Both the position numbers and the translations under genes were made by a program. From the NCBI GenBank assembly GCA_013397845.1, contig VZTG01009361.1:62203-126202 (forward strand): DNA of 64,000 nucleotides. Reading direction: 5' to 3'. A model generated the notes under the pieces. It had not been told where the DNA came from, made no database searches, and saw only the letters and a program-made list of their open reading frames with translations. Positions 37,420-49,514 of the stretch are shown piece after piece (position 1 is the first letter of the stretch; each line of letters begins with the position of its first letter). The stretch comes from Melanocharis versteri. Lineage: Eukaryota; Chordata; Aves; Passeriformes; Melanocharitidae.

Positions 37420-37600
37420 CACCAGCACAGGTTGCTCAGAGAGGTGGTGGATGCCCTACCCCTAGAAACATTCAAGGCCAGGTTGGACACGGCTCTGAGC
37501 AACCCTGATCCAGTGGCAGATGTCCCCAACCATGGCAGGGAATGGGACTGGATGAGCTTTAAAGGTCCCTTTGAACCCGAACTATTCTATTAGTGTGATT
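37420..37600 (+). mobile_element. CR1 LINE 3'-end fragment
   Basis: AGGTTGCTCAGAGAGGTGGT, CAAGGCCAGGTTGGACACGG and the 3' end ACTATTCTATTAGTGTGATT mark a CR1 of another subtype in plus orientation. The 5' limit is approximate. Confidence 0.85.
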
Positions 37601-39071
37601 CTGCGTCTTTGCACCCAAAATTCCCTCTCACTCACGAGCAAGTGGATGAACGACGAACTTCTCCCACCCCATTCACAGGACCACCAGCCTGCAGACTGTG
37701 CTGCAGGAGCAGAGACAGCGCTGCTGGGCTGAGGGGACAGGGCACAACACCCCCCAGGAGGCACTCAAAAGCACCAAAAAGCAAACCTGACTACTGCTAA
37801 AGCCCAGGGACAGCCCTCACACTCTGCAGTGCCTGGCCGCACAGGCTGCCTGAGTCAGCTATTTTCTTCCAGGCTTCATGGAAATGAATCTTCAGGAGGA
37901 ATCTGAGGAGCTGTTTTGCAACACCAGCTTGGGAAAGACATCCCAAGTACAGATGGCATGTAAGATAGCTCTGAAACAGCTCTTTTAATGCTTTGCTGGA
38001 TCTCCCACAAATCACGAGGGATGTTGAGATAGAGGCCCTTGTTGCACGGAGTGGGCAACCAGCTAGGAAGGCACCTCCTGGACTTCAAGGCTGACTGCCC
38101 AGACTGGTGTAGAAATCACTGCTGTGATTTCATGTAGAAATTGCTTGGAAATGGTTCTCTTCGTAAACTACATTACTTGGAATTACGTAGTTGGGATTCT
38201 CAGCATACTGTAAACAAGACTGCAAAAATTACATAAAAAACCATCGGAAAACACAGTGACAAGGAACTGAGTCCAGTTTAGACAAAATAGTTTAAATTAA
38301 GACACGACCACAATACACAGTGTTTCCCAAACACAAAAGGATCCTGGACTACTGGTAAGAATGTGGCTTGAATGAATATGGAATCATCTTTTACTACTTT
38401 GCAATAAAAGAGCTTATACTTCAGACTCCAGGCTGCCTCCTTTAAAAATACACCCAGGCTGATCAGTTGACCCGAGATCTGATAATCCTTCAAGAGATAT
38501 AAACTTTAAACCCATGCCAAGATGCACAGACACAGCCCACCACCATCCCTCTGTGGTCCTGTCCCCCAAGACACATCCTAAATAGTACAATGAGCCCCCA
38601 CCTGCTGCCTTTGTGTTCAGCTGTCCTCCTTTAGGCCCCTGTGCCTCTTTGACCTGCAGCAAGGAGACATCCTAGGGTTTTTTTTTCCATATCCTATTTA
38701 TACCAGCGCTTTCTAGTGAAGAAATAAATGTCTTTCCTGTAGGAGCTAAGGCAAGATTTGACAGGATCTCCTGACAGCTGTCCAGACATATGAGATGACC
38801 CAAAGTCAATGGCAAGCAATTACTTCCGACACAGGGATCCAGTAAAACATCAACCCAAGCTGCAGAGATGCTTTGGACTTAGGTGTGCCAGAGGCCTTCA
38901 CCAAATACATTAAATAAAATTCTTTAAAAAAGATGCAGCAGGCTATAGCATTTAGTGTAGAGCTCTGGGAGCCAGGACTGATCAGGAAATTGATTTATCG
39001 CAACCCAGTGACAATACTAAGCTGTTTCCTGAACGTTTGCTTAACTCTGTCCCACTGCCAAAAGAAGAGTT

Positions 39072-39180
39072 CACAGAATTCTAGATGGTTTGAGTTGGAA
39101 GGGACCTTTTACAGGTCATTTAGCCAACCCTCTCCGCAGTGAGCAGGGTCACCTTCAACAAGAGCTGTCTGCTCCTGACC
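39072..39180 (-). mobile_element. CR1 LINE 3'-end fragment
   Basis: TTCACAGAATTCTAGATGGT, GAGTTGGAAGGGACCTTTTA and AGCCAACCCTCTCCGCAGTG mark a divergent CR1 3' end in minus orientation. The inner boundary is unclear. Confidence 0.82.
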
Positions 39181-41094
39181 CCACTCCTGCCTTCTCTCTC
39201 ATGCTACCCCTAACACTCCCACAGAACTGCTGAGCTGTGCCAGGGTCTGAATCACTCCCAAAATTTAATTTATCTTGGATGAGTTTTCACTTGACAGTTT
39301 GGATGGGAACACACTGCCTGGGGGGGAGGAACAGATCTGGGCCACCTTCTGCAGCTCCGATGTCACGTAGCTGCTGGCCCTTGCTGCTTGGAGACCCGCA
39401 CCCCCAGCTTTAATCAGGAAATTAGGAAGATCCATAGCATCTGCACAATGCTGGGAATGGCTGGAGCAATGTTAGTTTAAACGAAAGAAAGAAGCCTGTT
39501 GTCCACTCGTGCCCTGGAGGCTGTCACGCTAAATAAAGACATTATCAGAGAAAGAGCAGAGACTCAGCGCCTTCATGCCTGTCAATGACCCCAACACCTT
39601 CCAAATCAATCTAGGGACTCTCTTTCCCACAGATAGTCCCTTGGAGACAGACTGCTGTGGCTGTAGTAGGAATAAATGGAAACAAAACAGTTAACAAATA
39701 GCCAAAAATAGAGCACAGTTAACTTTTTTTAAAATTTTTTTAATATGGAGATGAAAAATCCCTGGGTGATTTATGTGCCAGCAGAGATATTAGCTGCATA
39801 TAATAGATGCAATATTTTTAATACTAATATTTTGGGCCGAGACAAGAGCCGGAATGGAAAGTATTTCCAGTGCCTTGACTTCTTTATTTTGCAAACATCA
39901 GTTGCTAACTGGGGTCAGACAGAAATATTGTTTCTGCAACAAGAGCCCAAACAACTCAAGCTGGCAACTTCTTCACACACTAACCATGCCAGGAGGCCCT
40001 GCAGAGCTTCAGCTTGTTGCTCCCTCCCAGGTTTCCAGGGCCAATGTCCCCAGCTTGGGCTTGCAGGGAGAAGGAGTGGGTGAAAGATGCTCTTTCGCTG
40101 TGAGAGGGTGGCTACTTGCCGTGGCCAAAAACTGGAAGTCACCACCTCAAACCACGCAACCACACCACTGAAGTGCTGCTGGGCCTCTTCAAATGGGCCA
40201 GGTCTCATTGAATGACATCGTGTGAGACCGCGGGTGCCATAAAGCCTTTTATTTATACCCATTGAAAGTAGCAACTTGTGCTTGCCCTTATCTCTGAACT
40301 CAGTTGCCAGATACTTTGGGGAGCAATTCGGCAGCAGGAAGCCCTGGGTGCTCACTCCAAGGCAGTGGCACATTTATATTTAAGGATGGAAAGCACAAAA
40401 AAGAAACAACTTATTTCACTTCAAATTCACTCCAGCAACCAACTGCTCACAACACCTCCATGAACTCCTGCTGGAAAACAAGGTGTAGATGGATAAAGCC
40501 ATTTCCAGTGCCGAGGAGCCGTGCCGGAAACACTCCACCAAAGAGAAAGCCATTTCAACAACAGATCAGTTTCCTAGTGCAGAGGAACCTGCCGCTATAT
40601 TTCCTTCCCCCAATTCTGGCCGGCTGAAACAGCATCACGTAGTCAGCCGTGTTTTGCACTGTGTTTTCGCACTGAGAGAGAAGCCCTGCAGGGCAGGCTC
40701 AAGGGTGGCAGGGCTCACATACAGGAGGATCTGGTGGCCACAGGTTCACTGCAAAGTCTGCAGTGGGGGAAGGTCCAGCGACAGACTCTTTCCACCTTTC
40801 CACCTCAGCCTCCTCACAGCCAAAAGGGAGATGCTGAGAGCAGTCTTCTGCCAAAAGGCACCTTGAGGCTGGTGAAACGCTGCTGAGGGGTTTTGTTGTC
40901 CATCTCTCTGGCTGTCTGTTCTGGGCACGGCTCTTGCATTCTCTCCCTGTGACCCATCCTACCCCTGACTGACCCAGCAACACTCCACACCTGCACACAC
41001 AGTTAAGACCTTCCTCACATGCTGGGTAAAAATAAATAAATCACACCATCAGCTACCAAAGCAACACCAATACAAGCAATACTAAAGACATGGA

Positions 41095-41597
41095 CCTGCT
41101 GGACTGAGTCCAGAAGAGACCATAGAGATGCTCTGAGGGCTGGAGCCCCTCTGCTCTGGAGACAAGTTGGGAAAACTGGTGATGTTCACCTGGAGAAGAG
41201 AAGGCCCCAGGGAGACCTCACTGCTGCCTTCCAGTACTTAAAGAGGGCTTACAAAAACAAGAGAGAGTGACTTTTTACACAGGCAGGTAGTGATAGGACA
41301 AGGAAGAACAGTTTTAAACTTAGAAAGGGGAGATTTAGACTAGATGTTAGGAAGAAATTCTTCCTGTGAGGTTGGTGAGGCCCTGGCACAGGCTGCCCAG
41401 AGAAGCTGTGGCTGCCCCATTCCTAAAAGTGTCCAAGGCCAGGCTGGATGGGGCTTGGAGCACCCTGGGATAGTGGAAGGTGTCCCTGCCAACGGCANCC
41501 CTGGGATAGAGGAAGGTCTCCCTGCCAACGGCAAGGGTGTGGAACAGGATGATCTTTAAAGTCCCTCCCAACCTCAACTATTCTGTGATTCTGTGAA
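41095..41597 (+). mobile_element. CR1 LINE fragment, about 500 bp, with internal duplication and an N
   Basis: It runs from CTGGACTGAGTCCAGAAGAG through GATTTAGACTAGATGTTAGG and AAGTGTCCAAGGCCAGGCTG to ATTCTGTGATTCTGTG at the 3' end. It holds a 36-bp duplication (41463-41498 and 41499-41534) whose first copy ends in the undetermined base at 41498. It is one of the longest CR1 copies in the window and 5'-truncated. Confidence 0.92.
41463..41534 (+). repeat. 36-bp tandem duplication inside CR1, N at the junction
   Basis: CCCTGGGATAGTGGAAGGTG and CCCTGGGATAGAGGAAGGTC begin two 36-bp copies ending CCTGCCAACGGCA. Other CR1 copies here have this segment once. The single N sits exactly at the end of copy one. 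Confidence 0.85.
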
Positions 41598-41639
41598 AAT
41601 GACCAAAGTATCCCAGGAGGAGGACCAAAAATTGCTCAG

Positions 41640-41790
41640 AGGGTTCTGGACCATCTCTGCCATGAGGAAAGGCTGAGAGAGTTGGGGTTGTTCAGCCTGG
41701 GGAAGGCTCTGTAGGGACTTCATTGCAACCATTCAGTACCCGCAGGGGAAAGAAACCTCAAGATCATCAAGTCCAACCATCAAGAAGAAG
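41640..41790 (+). mobile_element. CR1-related fragment, chimeric
   Basis: TCTGCCATGAGGAAAGGCTG, GTTGTTCAGCCTGGGGAAGG and then ATCATCAAGTCCAACCATCA are CR1-type pieces, but the last part reads in the opposite sense to the first. It probably comprises two remnants placed side by side. Confidence 0.55.
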
Positions 41791-42049
41791 AGAGCACTGC
41801 TGGGAAGTGAGAGCCCTGCTCTTCTCACCCTCTTCCTGCTGTCCACTGCTGGTCATCAAGCCAGGTGGCCTCGTGCGACCCGCCACACCCCTCTCTCCTC
41901 TTGCTCTTACGGCCCTTCTGTCCAGCCCCAGCACAGCAGCAGCACATCTAACTGCAAGGTAACAACTCTGCTGGTGCAGGATGGCATGGTGAGCACGAGA
42001 TAAGGGGAGCGCTGTCCCAGCTGGGAGGGGGTGGCAGGCACAGGTGGGC

Positions 42050-42100
42050 AATCACGCCCGCCCCGCCCGCGCGCCGTAATTCATTAGGCTGCGGTAACGC
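42050..42100. promoter_or_regulatory. CpG/GC-box patch in intron
   Basis: About nine CpGs fall in 50 bp, including CGCCCGCCCCGCCCGCGCGC, which holds GC-box (Sp1-type) cores, followed by TAATTCATTAGG. This composition is unusual for the surrounding intron and no repeat or coding signature explains it. Confidence 0.25.
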
Positions 42101-42482
42101 AATCACCCAGCTGAGCCCTGCTAGGAACAAACTGCCGGCTTGGTACTGTCCTCTGGGGACCTGCAACCCGGAGAATTAATTTAGTGTAACAGCTCCCAGC
42201 GACGCTGCAGAAAATCAAACCAAAATGATGATCTGTCTCTGAACTGCCTTCTGCCAACCCCTTGGCCGGGGCCCTGCCACTGCCAGCTCTGCTCGGGCAG
42301 GCAGGGCAAGCACCCACTGCTGGGATTGCCATGACTTTGAACACTTAAGTCCTTGAGGAGCCTCATCACGAAGGACCAGCACTGCAATAAGGAGCTCTTC
42401 GTCTTGCTCTCGAGGAGGCTCAGCTTCAGCTGGCGCAGCTTTCTTAGTCACGTGGTTTAGTTTTAGGTAGTACTGTGAAAAG

Positions 42483-42541
42483 CAGGGAGTTAGACTTGCT
42501 GATCCTTGCGGGATCATTCCATTTTGACATATTCTATGATT
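42483..42541 (+). mobile_element. CR1 LINE 3' tip
   Basis: GGGAGTTAGACTTGCTGATC, CCTTGCGGGATCATTCCATT and TATTCTATGATT are the last 60 bp of a CR1, immediately abutting the next copy. Confidence 0.7.
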
Positions 42542-42795
42542 AGGACAAGGAAGAATGGTTTTAAATGAAAGGAGAAGATATTTAAATTAGGTATTAGTAA
42601 GAAATTATTGACTGTGAGGGTGTTGAGGCCCTGGCACAGGTTGCCCAGAGCAGTTGTGGCTGCCTCTGGATCCCTGGAAGTGTCCTAGGCCAGGCTGGAC
42701 AGGGCTTGGAGCAACCTGGAATAGTGGAAGGTGTCCCTGCCCATGATAGGAGGTTGGAATGAGATGATTTTCAAGGTTCCATTCTGTGATTCCTT
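42542..42795 (+). mobile_element. CR1 LINE 3'-end fragment
   Basis: AGGACAAGGAAGAATGGTTT, GAGGCCCTGGCACAGGTTGC, AGTGTCCTAGGCCAGGCTGG and the 3' end CCATTCTGTGATTCC mark a CR1 in plus orientation, directly after the tip of another. Confidence 0.92.
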
Positions 42796-45189
42796 TCAGA
42801 GATGCATCCTTATTGCAGCTGTTCCTGAAAACATGACCTGTCCTTCATCACTTCTAAATATTAGGCAGAACTGCACCTACTATTTTAACATCTCTGCTTA
42901 GGTGCTTTCAGCTGCTTGGAAGAGTTACTTGCATCCTTACATCCTAAACACTATGATTTATCTAGATGCTACTATTGCTGTTTTCCACTGCAGGCAAGCA
43001 CACCACCAGACCCACTTTTGTCCTTAAAAAGAAAAAAAATTATCGGTCCTGCATTTGCTTCTCTTGGAAAAGTGGCAGTTTTTCACAGCCACCACAGCTG
43101 GCTCAACTCCCCCACACCCTGCTCAGCACGGATGGCTGTGACATCGCTGTTGGGTTTGGGGTGCTCCCTCTGCACCCCGGGAGACAGTCCCCTCCAGTAA
43201 GCCTCATCAGCTCCCAGGAGGGCATGGAGAAGACAGGAGCATAAGGATGAGGATAAACCCCTGACTTCCAGATGCTGCTGCAAGGGTTCAGACCCATGTG
43301 CTGTTAAACCTAATTAATTTGATTTGGAAATCCTACTGAGAAGGAAAGGGGTGTTTCAACTTCTTCAATTCCTTCCCCTCCTCTCTCTTTCTTCTGTTCC
43401 AACAGAAGTTCAGCAATATGCTGCAAATCATTTAGCTCAGTGCTAATTTTCAGTGAGTACCCAGTCCATCTCAAGCATTTCGTTTTGTTTCAGCTAGGAA
43501 TGGCCCTTCGGCCCTAAAATAACGTCTTGATATTGTTGTTTTTAATAAACATCCTCTCCTCTCACTGCAAAGCCCTCAGCAAATGGCCCTGAAAGAACAA
43601 AAGACATTTCTGTATTGTTTTAAATTCTCTTCCTTTCTGAAAAACCTCAATTAAAACGGTGAAAAAGCTACTATACTCTGTAATTATGAACTCATTTCTA
43701 TTCACTCGCTCAGCAGGAGAGCTTTGTCCTGTTGACCTCTGGGAATGGGTTTCTAAGGCTTTTCCAAAATTTCACAGCCTTAAAACTGACACATTCATGC
43801 CAGCCATAAAACACGTTCACCTTCACCTTCACCCAAAATAACTTGCAATCTTCAAACCCGGGGCGAGAGCCGCTCCTGTGACTATTTTTATTTGTGAGAG
43901 GAGCCTTAGCACTGGCCATGAATGGATTGGCTCTGGAAATAGTGCAACCCCTTCAAGACAGCATGAAAACTGCACGAATACGGGCTGTCAGCTGGCTGTA
44001 AAGAGTTATCAAACAAATACCTTGCATGTCACAGTCCTGAGTGATGGCTGGGACACTCCTAATCTTTCCAGTACGAGAACTACCTGTCCTGAAGAGGATG
44101 CGTCCCAACCTCCTGACATGCCAATGGCATGTTTGTGGGGAGAAGTGTGGAGATTTCTGTTGGTAAAGTTCCATTGAGAAAAAAAATCTTGTGACACAAA
44201 ATGCTGGGACAGCTTGGTTATCCGTATCTTTAAACACTCAGTGCAAGATTAAGGAAGGGAAACAAGAGCAAAAGCCACTTTTTTATAAGAAATGAAACAG
44301 CGGAAAAGAAGATGATGCCTGAGAACACAGAATTAGGTAATAACGAATGCAGAGGAGCATATTTTCACATGAAATAAATTAATAATGTCCTTCAAACACA
44401 AGCTAGAAAAATAGCTTTAAAATAAGTCCTTTAAATAGGACTACAAATCACAATGCTTTAGGGCCAGTTACCAATCCTCCCATTATTTCATGCGTCCATA
44501 ACACACCTCAGCACACATACTTATTTTGTCTTTACACTTAGGACCAAATCTAAGGGAACACATAAACATCCACAACACAGCTTAGGCACAGCTCGTCAAC
44601 CAATTTCCCAAAATCCCACTCAACTCCAAAGGCTTGGGTCAGCTCATGTTTTGCCTGAAATGTGCAAAGAGCACCACAGCCATGCACCTCCTGGTAACCA
44701 CTTCAGGGATCTCCTCAGACCCTCCCAGTTAAGCCTGTTTCTATCTTAGTACATATCAGATGAATCAACTGGACATCCACCCACCACCTCTCTACGGGAG
44801 GAAAAGTTCTGGAAAAAGATGCAAATTGATAACTGATGTGACAATGACCTAGGGGTTGCAGCCTTTAAGGGGCTCAGGGCTAAACCCTTCCACCTGTGAT
44901 GACAACAGTTCTGCTGACATCTGTTCATGAAAAAAACAAGGGCAAGAAAAAGCTACTGAACACCTGACACAGGCTGCTGAGACACCAGTGACTGGTGTTG
45001 AATCCTGCTCAGCAGCAGCACCAAGCCAGTTTGGCTGGTAGGCCTTGGAGGGGTCACCAGTGCCTCTCTCCTATCTCACCTGTCTCTTTTTAATTCACTG
45101 TATGCTTTGTGATTGATGTGTTGAGTTATATTTGGTTTCAAAAGAGGAAAGAAAAAGAACAAGGGTGCAAGTACTTATTTCACCATGTA

Positions 45190-45560
45190 ACTTAGGGCTT
45201 GGGTGGGAAGGGACCTTACAGTTCATCCCATTCCATCCCCCTGCCATGGGCAGGGACACCTTCCACTACCCCAGGCTGCTCCAAGCCCCATCCAACCTGG
45301 CCTGGAATACTTCCAGGGAGGGGACAGCCACAGCTGCTATGGGAAACCTCTAGCCAGGGCCTCACCACACTCACAGCCAGCAATTCCTTCCTGATACTCC
45401 ATCTAATGCTGCCCTCTGGCAGTGTGAGCTCATTCCTCTTTGTCCTACCACTACATGCCCTTCTAATGAAAGTCTCAATCCCAATTAACACTGGGGTGCC
45501 CAGTCTGAAGTCTCTGTTCTTGCTGAAGAGAGCCCAGAAACAAATCCTTGTCCCAGCACT
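45190..45560 (-). mobile_element. CR1 LINE fragment
   Basis: GGGTGGGAAGGGACCTTACA, GGGCAGGGACACCTTCCACT, CAGCAATTCCTTCCTGATAC and TTTGTCCTACCACTACATGC are CR1 in minus orientation. It lacks the extreme 3' AGAATCACAGAA tail. Confidence 0.9.
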
Positions 45561-46154
45561 CCCTCCAGTGTGAGGAGTTTTGGCTCAACGCCTCCCACAT
45601 CTCTTTGTTTTTCAGACTTCCTTGGTTCTGGTCAACATGGGAAGGCAAAATAAAGCAAGGAAATCTGTTCTCTGTAAGATGAACAGGCTAATTTTTCTTA
45701 TGTGGGGGTGAAGCATCCTCCAAACTTCACTGAACACATCCCCTCTGAGCATAATGGGAAGTTGGGCCTCCAGTTCATATCTGGCCAACATAGCTATGGA
45801 CACATGCAGTGGGATCCAGATGGCAATGACACTGGAGATGCTTTATAGCACCTTGTTTGGCTTCCAGCCATTTTGGTGCTGGTGTCATAAGGTCTGGCGT
45901 CTGACAGCTCCTTGCATGGAGTTCAAGACAAGCCAGGGCACCTGAAATAGCATCTGTGATCACGGAGGTGAAGCCTCCATGAAGTCTCTTTCTCAGAGAC
46001 TCCAAGCAGTCTTTGATAAAGGTGAGCACTGAATGAGGTCCCCCACATTCCCCCCAAAGACTTAAGAGTGGCTGCTCTCCCAACCCTCTCCACAGTTCTA
46101 CAGCCACCATGAGCTCCCAGTTCCCCATTCCAAAACGCTCACAAAAATGACAAA
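45561..46154. other. Unassigned intron sequence between two CR1 copies
   Basis: About 600 bp with no recognised repeat or coding signature. Open frames of 63 codons (45754-45945, plus) and 117 codons (45775-46128, minus) have no family or splice support. Confidence 0.5.
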
Positions 46155-46282
46155 ATCACACAGTGGTTTGGGTTGGAAGGGACTTTCGAGATCACCTCGT
46201 TCCACCCCTGCCATGGGCAGGGACACCTTCCACCAGACCAGGCTGCTCCAAGCCCTGTTCAACCTGGCCTGGAACACTTGTG
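46155..46282 (-). mobile_element. CR1 LINE 3'-end fragment
   Basis: ATCACACAGTGGTTTGGGTT, GGAAGGGACTTTCGAGATCA and GGGACACCTTCCACCAGACC mark a CR1 3' end in minus orientation. Confidence 0.92.
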
Positions 46283-47576
46283 AAGAGTCATCAGTGACAA
46301 CAACTTACTGACCTCCAGACCAGCCCCTGACACCACACAGTAAAAAGATACCTAATAAATACTGAGTTTTGATGAAAATCACCTCCACTACAGCCACCAC
46401 CACAGCCACACGCTGAAGTTTTGGATTTTTTTTTGCTGGAGCAATTATTTTGCTTTCTGTGAAGCAATATTGTAAGACCCTAAGCCTGTCCAGCAGGCCA
46501 TACATTTCTATCGAGGTTTCATAACAGCGACATGCTTTGCTGGTGGTACATAAAGTCTTTCAGTCAGCGGCAGAGATGGATAAAAACAACCTGCAAAAGC
46601 CTCCTGATGCCATAAAGTCTACTGGCAGCTTGGCAATTTGGGTTAAATTTAGTTCGCAGGACAGGGGTCACGTCAGCCACCAAGACTGTGAAGAAAAAAA
46701 GGGTATAAAAGGCCTTGTGTTTTAGAGTTTTTATGTAATGACAAAGCCACTCTCAATAGAGAGGTGGCAACCCTGCAGCTGGGAAATGCACCCGGCTTGC
46801 TCCTGCCACTGCGTCCTGGCATTAGAAAAAAAGGAACAATGAAAGGAAAGGATTAAATTTGCTTAGATGAGTATCTTTTAACCCTTCTGCATGGGTCTTT
46901 AGCTAGGCATACAAGGAGGACGGAGCAGATATGGAGAACAGCAATGGACACGCATCCCCTGACGTCCTGCTTACGAGGACCACGTCCTGTTGAACGCACA
47001 AAGGTTTATCTTTCTCTTGCCATCAGCCTTGAGCCCACAGAGCTCTGTGACTTTCACAGAAGTGCTTTATCCTTGCACAGGCATAAAATGCAGAAGCCTT
47101 TTGGCTGTTGCCAGCATCAGGAAAGGGGCTGTGAGCATGGCACCTCTCCCATGGTGTGCTCTGCTGGCAGGACTGCGGCCACACCACCTGCCCTTGGGGG
47201 TGACACGTGGCTGGGCACACAAGGCCTCAGTGCTGCCCACAATGCCAGAAACGAGAGCAGCTGGGTGGAAAACCTCTACTCAGCCCACCACAGCTTGGGA
47301 CATGGGTGACATGCAGAACAAATTCCCCAGTGGATGCTAAATACCAGCTGCTCCACCTCACTGCTCTCGGTGTTTCACATGGACCAGTTGGATGGTGGGA
47401 GGATCCTACGTGTGCAGCTCTGGGGATGGTGCTGGGGCAGGTGACTTGCTCCTAGATAAGCTGGCCCAGGACTGATGCTGGATATAAATTTGGCTGAACT
47501 TCAGATGGCTTCTGCAGAGCTGTTGAATCATCTGTGCCCTGTAGGTACCAGGGCTCAGATTACTGCACAGGGATAT

Positions 47577-47855
47577 CACAGAATCCTAGAGTGGCTTCGG
47601 TTGGAAGGGAGTTAAAGCTTATCTTGCTCCACCCGCTGCCATGGGCAGGGACACCTTCCACTACCCCAGGTTGCTCCAAGCCCCGTCCAACCTGGCCTTG
47701 GACAGTTCTATGGATGCAGGGGCAGCTACAGCTTCTCTGGGCACCCTGTGGCAGGACCTCCTCACCCTCACAGTCAAGAATTCCTTCCCAACACCTACTC
47801 TAATCCTGTCCTCTGGCAGTTTAAAGCCACTGCCCTTTGCCATGCTGTGTCCTGC
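47577..47855 (-). mobile_element. CR1 LINE fragment
   Basis: TCACAGAATCCTAGAGTGGC, GGGCAGGGACACCTTCCACT, CTCTGGGCACCCTGTGGCAG and CTCTGGCAGTTTAAAGCCAC mark a CR1 in minus orientation of about 280 bp. Confidence 0.93.
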
Positions 47856-49494
47856 TCACTGAGCCATGGCAGAAGGCAGCAAAAGGCGTTGATGGAGCCA
47901 AAGAACCGCCAGACCTCACCACCAAGAGTTCCCTCCTGATGAGAAGAAGCTGCAGCGCTGCCCAGCAGCTCCACCCGTGGCTGAGTCACACCAGCTGTAT
48001 GTCCATAAGGTGTCAGGAGGTGGCTTTCTGATCATTTGAGGACTGTTCCTTCAATGGGGAGCCCGGTGCGGGCTTTGCTCTCAACAGCCTCCTCCCAGGA
48101 GTGGAGTCCCTGTGCTGTGAGCCTTCTCCTCGACGCCTGGAAGGAAGGGCAGCGGGGCAGGGTGAAGCCAGCGCGTCTGGCCAGCGTGGCTCTGCAGGTT
48201 GAAAGGGCCCCTGCTCGACCCTTCCTGATAGCATCTCTGCCCTCTTCAATCCTCACCTCACCCAGAGAGCAGCTGCTGGACCAACCAGATCCAAATGACA
48301 ACAGATCCTATCCAACAGCCTTGTGAGAGGGCATGGGAGCAACTACAAACACAGGCAGGAATGACTTTGTGCCGCCGCAAGTCCCTCCAGTTCCCTCTAT
48401 CTGCTACTCCCTTGGGGTCAATCAGACCTTCCTCTGACTTGTAGTCTTAATTAAATGGCCCGTTTTATCTGCTTGCTGCTCACAGCAGCGTGTTCCTTCA
48501 GCAGGAACTGCCCTGCTGCCCCTGTACCCTTTACCCCTGGGTACCTCGAGAGCAACTGTATCTGCCCCCAGCCTCTGCCAGGCAAGGCTGAACCAGCTGG
48601 CACGTGTGAAGCAGCATTTCCTTCTCTGTGCTCTCAAGTTTATTTATCCTTCACTTCCCTGGGTGACCCTGGATCCTCTTATTAAGAAACAGAAGAAAAA
48701 AACAAAGGCAGAAAACTTCTGCTTTCCGTCTTATCTCACCTTAAATCCCCCCTGCTCATGGCTCCATTCTCACTCTGGCACCACGTGGTCCTGCAACTCC
48801 CACCCAACCCCGTATCTTGTCCCTGAATGAAGAGATCTTGCCCTTGAAGGAGCAAGCTGGGCCAAGCTGATTCCTGTGGTGTTTTACGACAGGGTGAAGC
48901 GGGAGAGTGCCCTTTATGGTGTTTTGAAAGGAAATTGTACAGGAACAATGTCCTGAGCAGCGTGGCTATTGAAAACCCTTCACAAAAGGAGTTTGTCACA
49001 AGAGGAAAAGCAGCTTAATCAGTCGGACTAATCACTGTAGGTGGTTGAGTGTCCCCGAGGGTCTGTAAAATAAAATATAATGGGAAAAGAAATATATCAC
49101 AGCTTGCCTACGCTCCTCAGTGGAGCCGCCAGCGGATATGGGACGTTCCCTGCCTGGCTCCGAGCCCATCGTGACCATCCTTTGGGCTGTCCATAGGCAG
49201 AACCACCTCCTCGACAGACCCAGGCCAGGGCTACATGGCTGGGCTGGGATGAGCCCCAGGAGGTTTCTCAGCAGGGCAGGCTCCAGCTGGGGAGTGGGGA
49301 CAGGGATGCCCACTCCGTGCGCTCACCCCAGATAACCCAGTGTGCGGCGCGGGCGTCAGCAGGAGGGTCACTGGTGCTTACACAACCCTCCTGCTTCAGG
49401 AAGAGGAAACCGTCCCTGACAGCCACCCGGGGCTCTCCAGGGAAGGAGGATATTTCTGCCTCCCCCAGCTCTGAACCTAATTAAATCCAGAAAA

Positions 49495-49514
49495 CAACAC
49501 ACACACACACACAC
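49495..49514. repeat. (CA)n microsatellite
   Basis: An uninterrupted CA run of about nine to ten units. Confidence 0.9.

Noticed and set aside
45561..46154. Possible retrovirus or retrogene remnant between two CR1 copies
   Set aside because: I could find no reverse-transcriptase, protease or LTR-like text, so it is left as unassigned intron.
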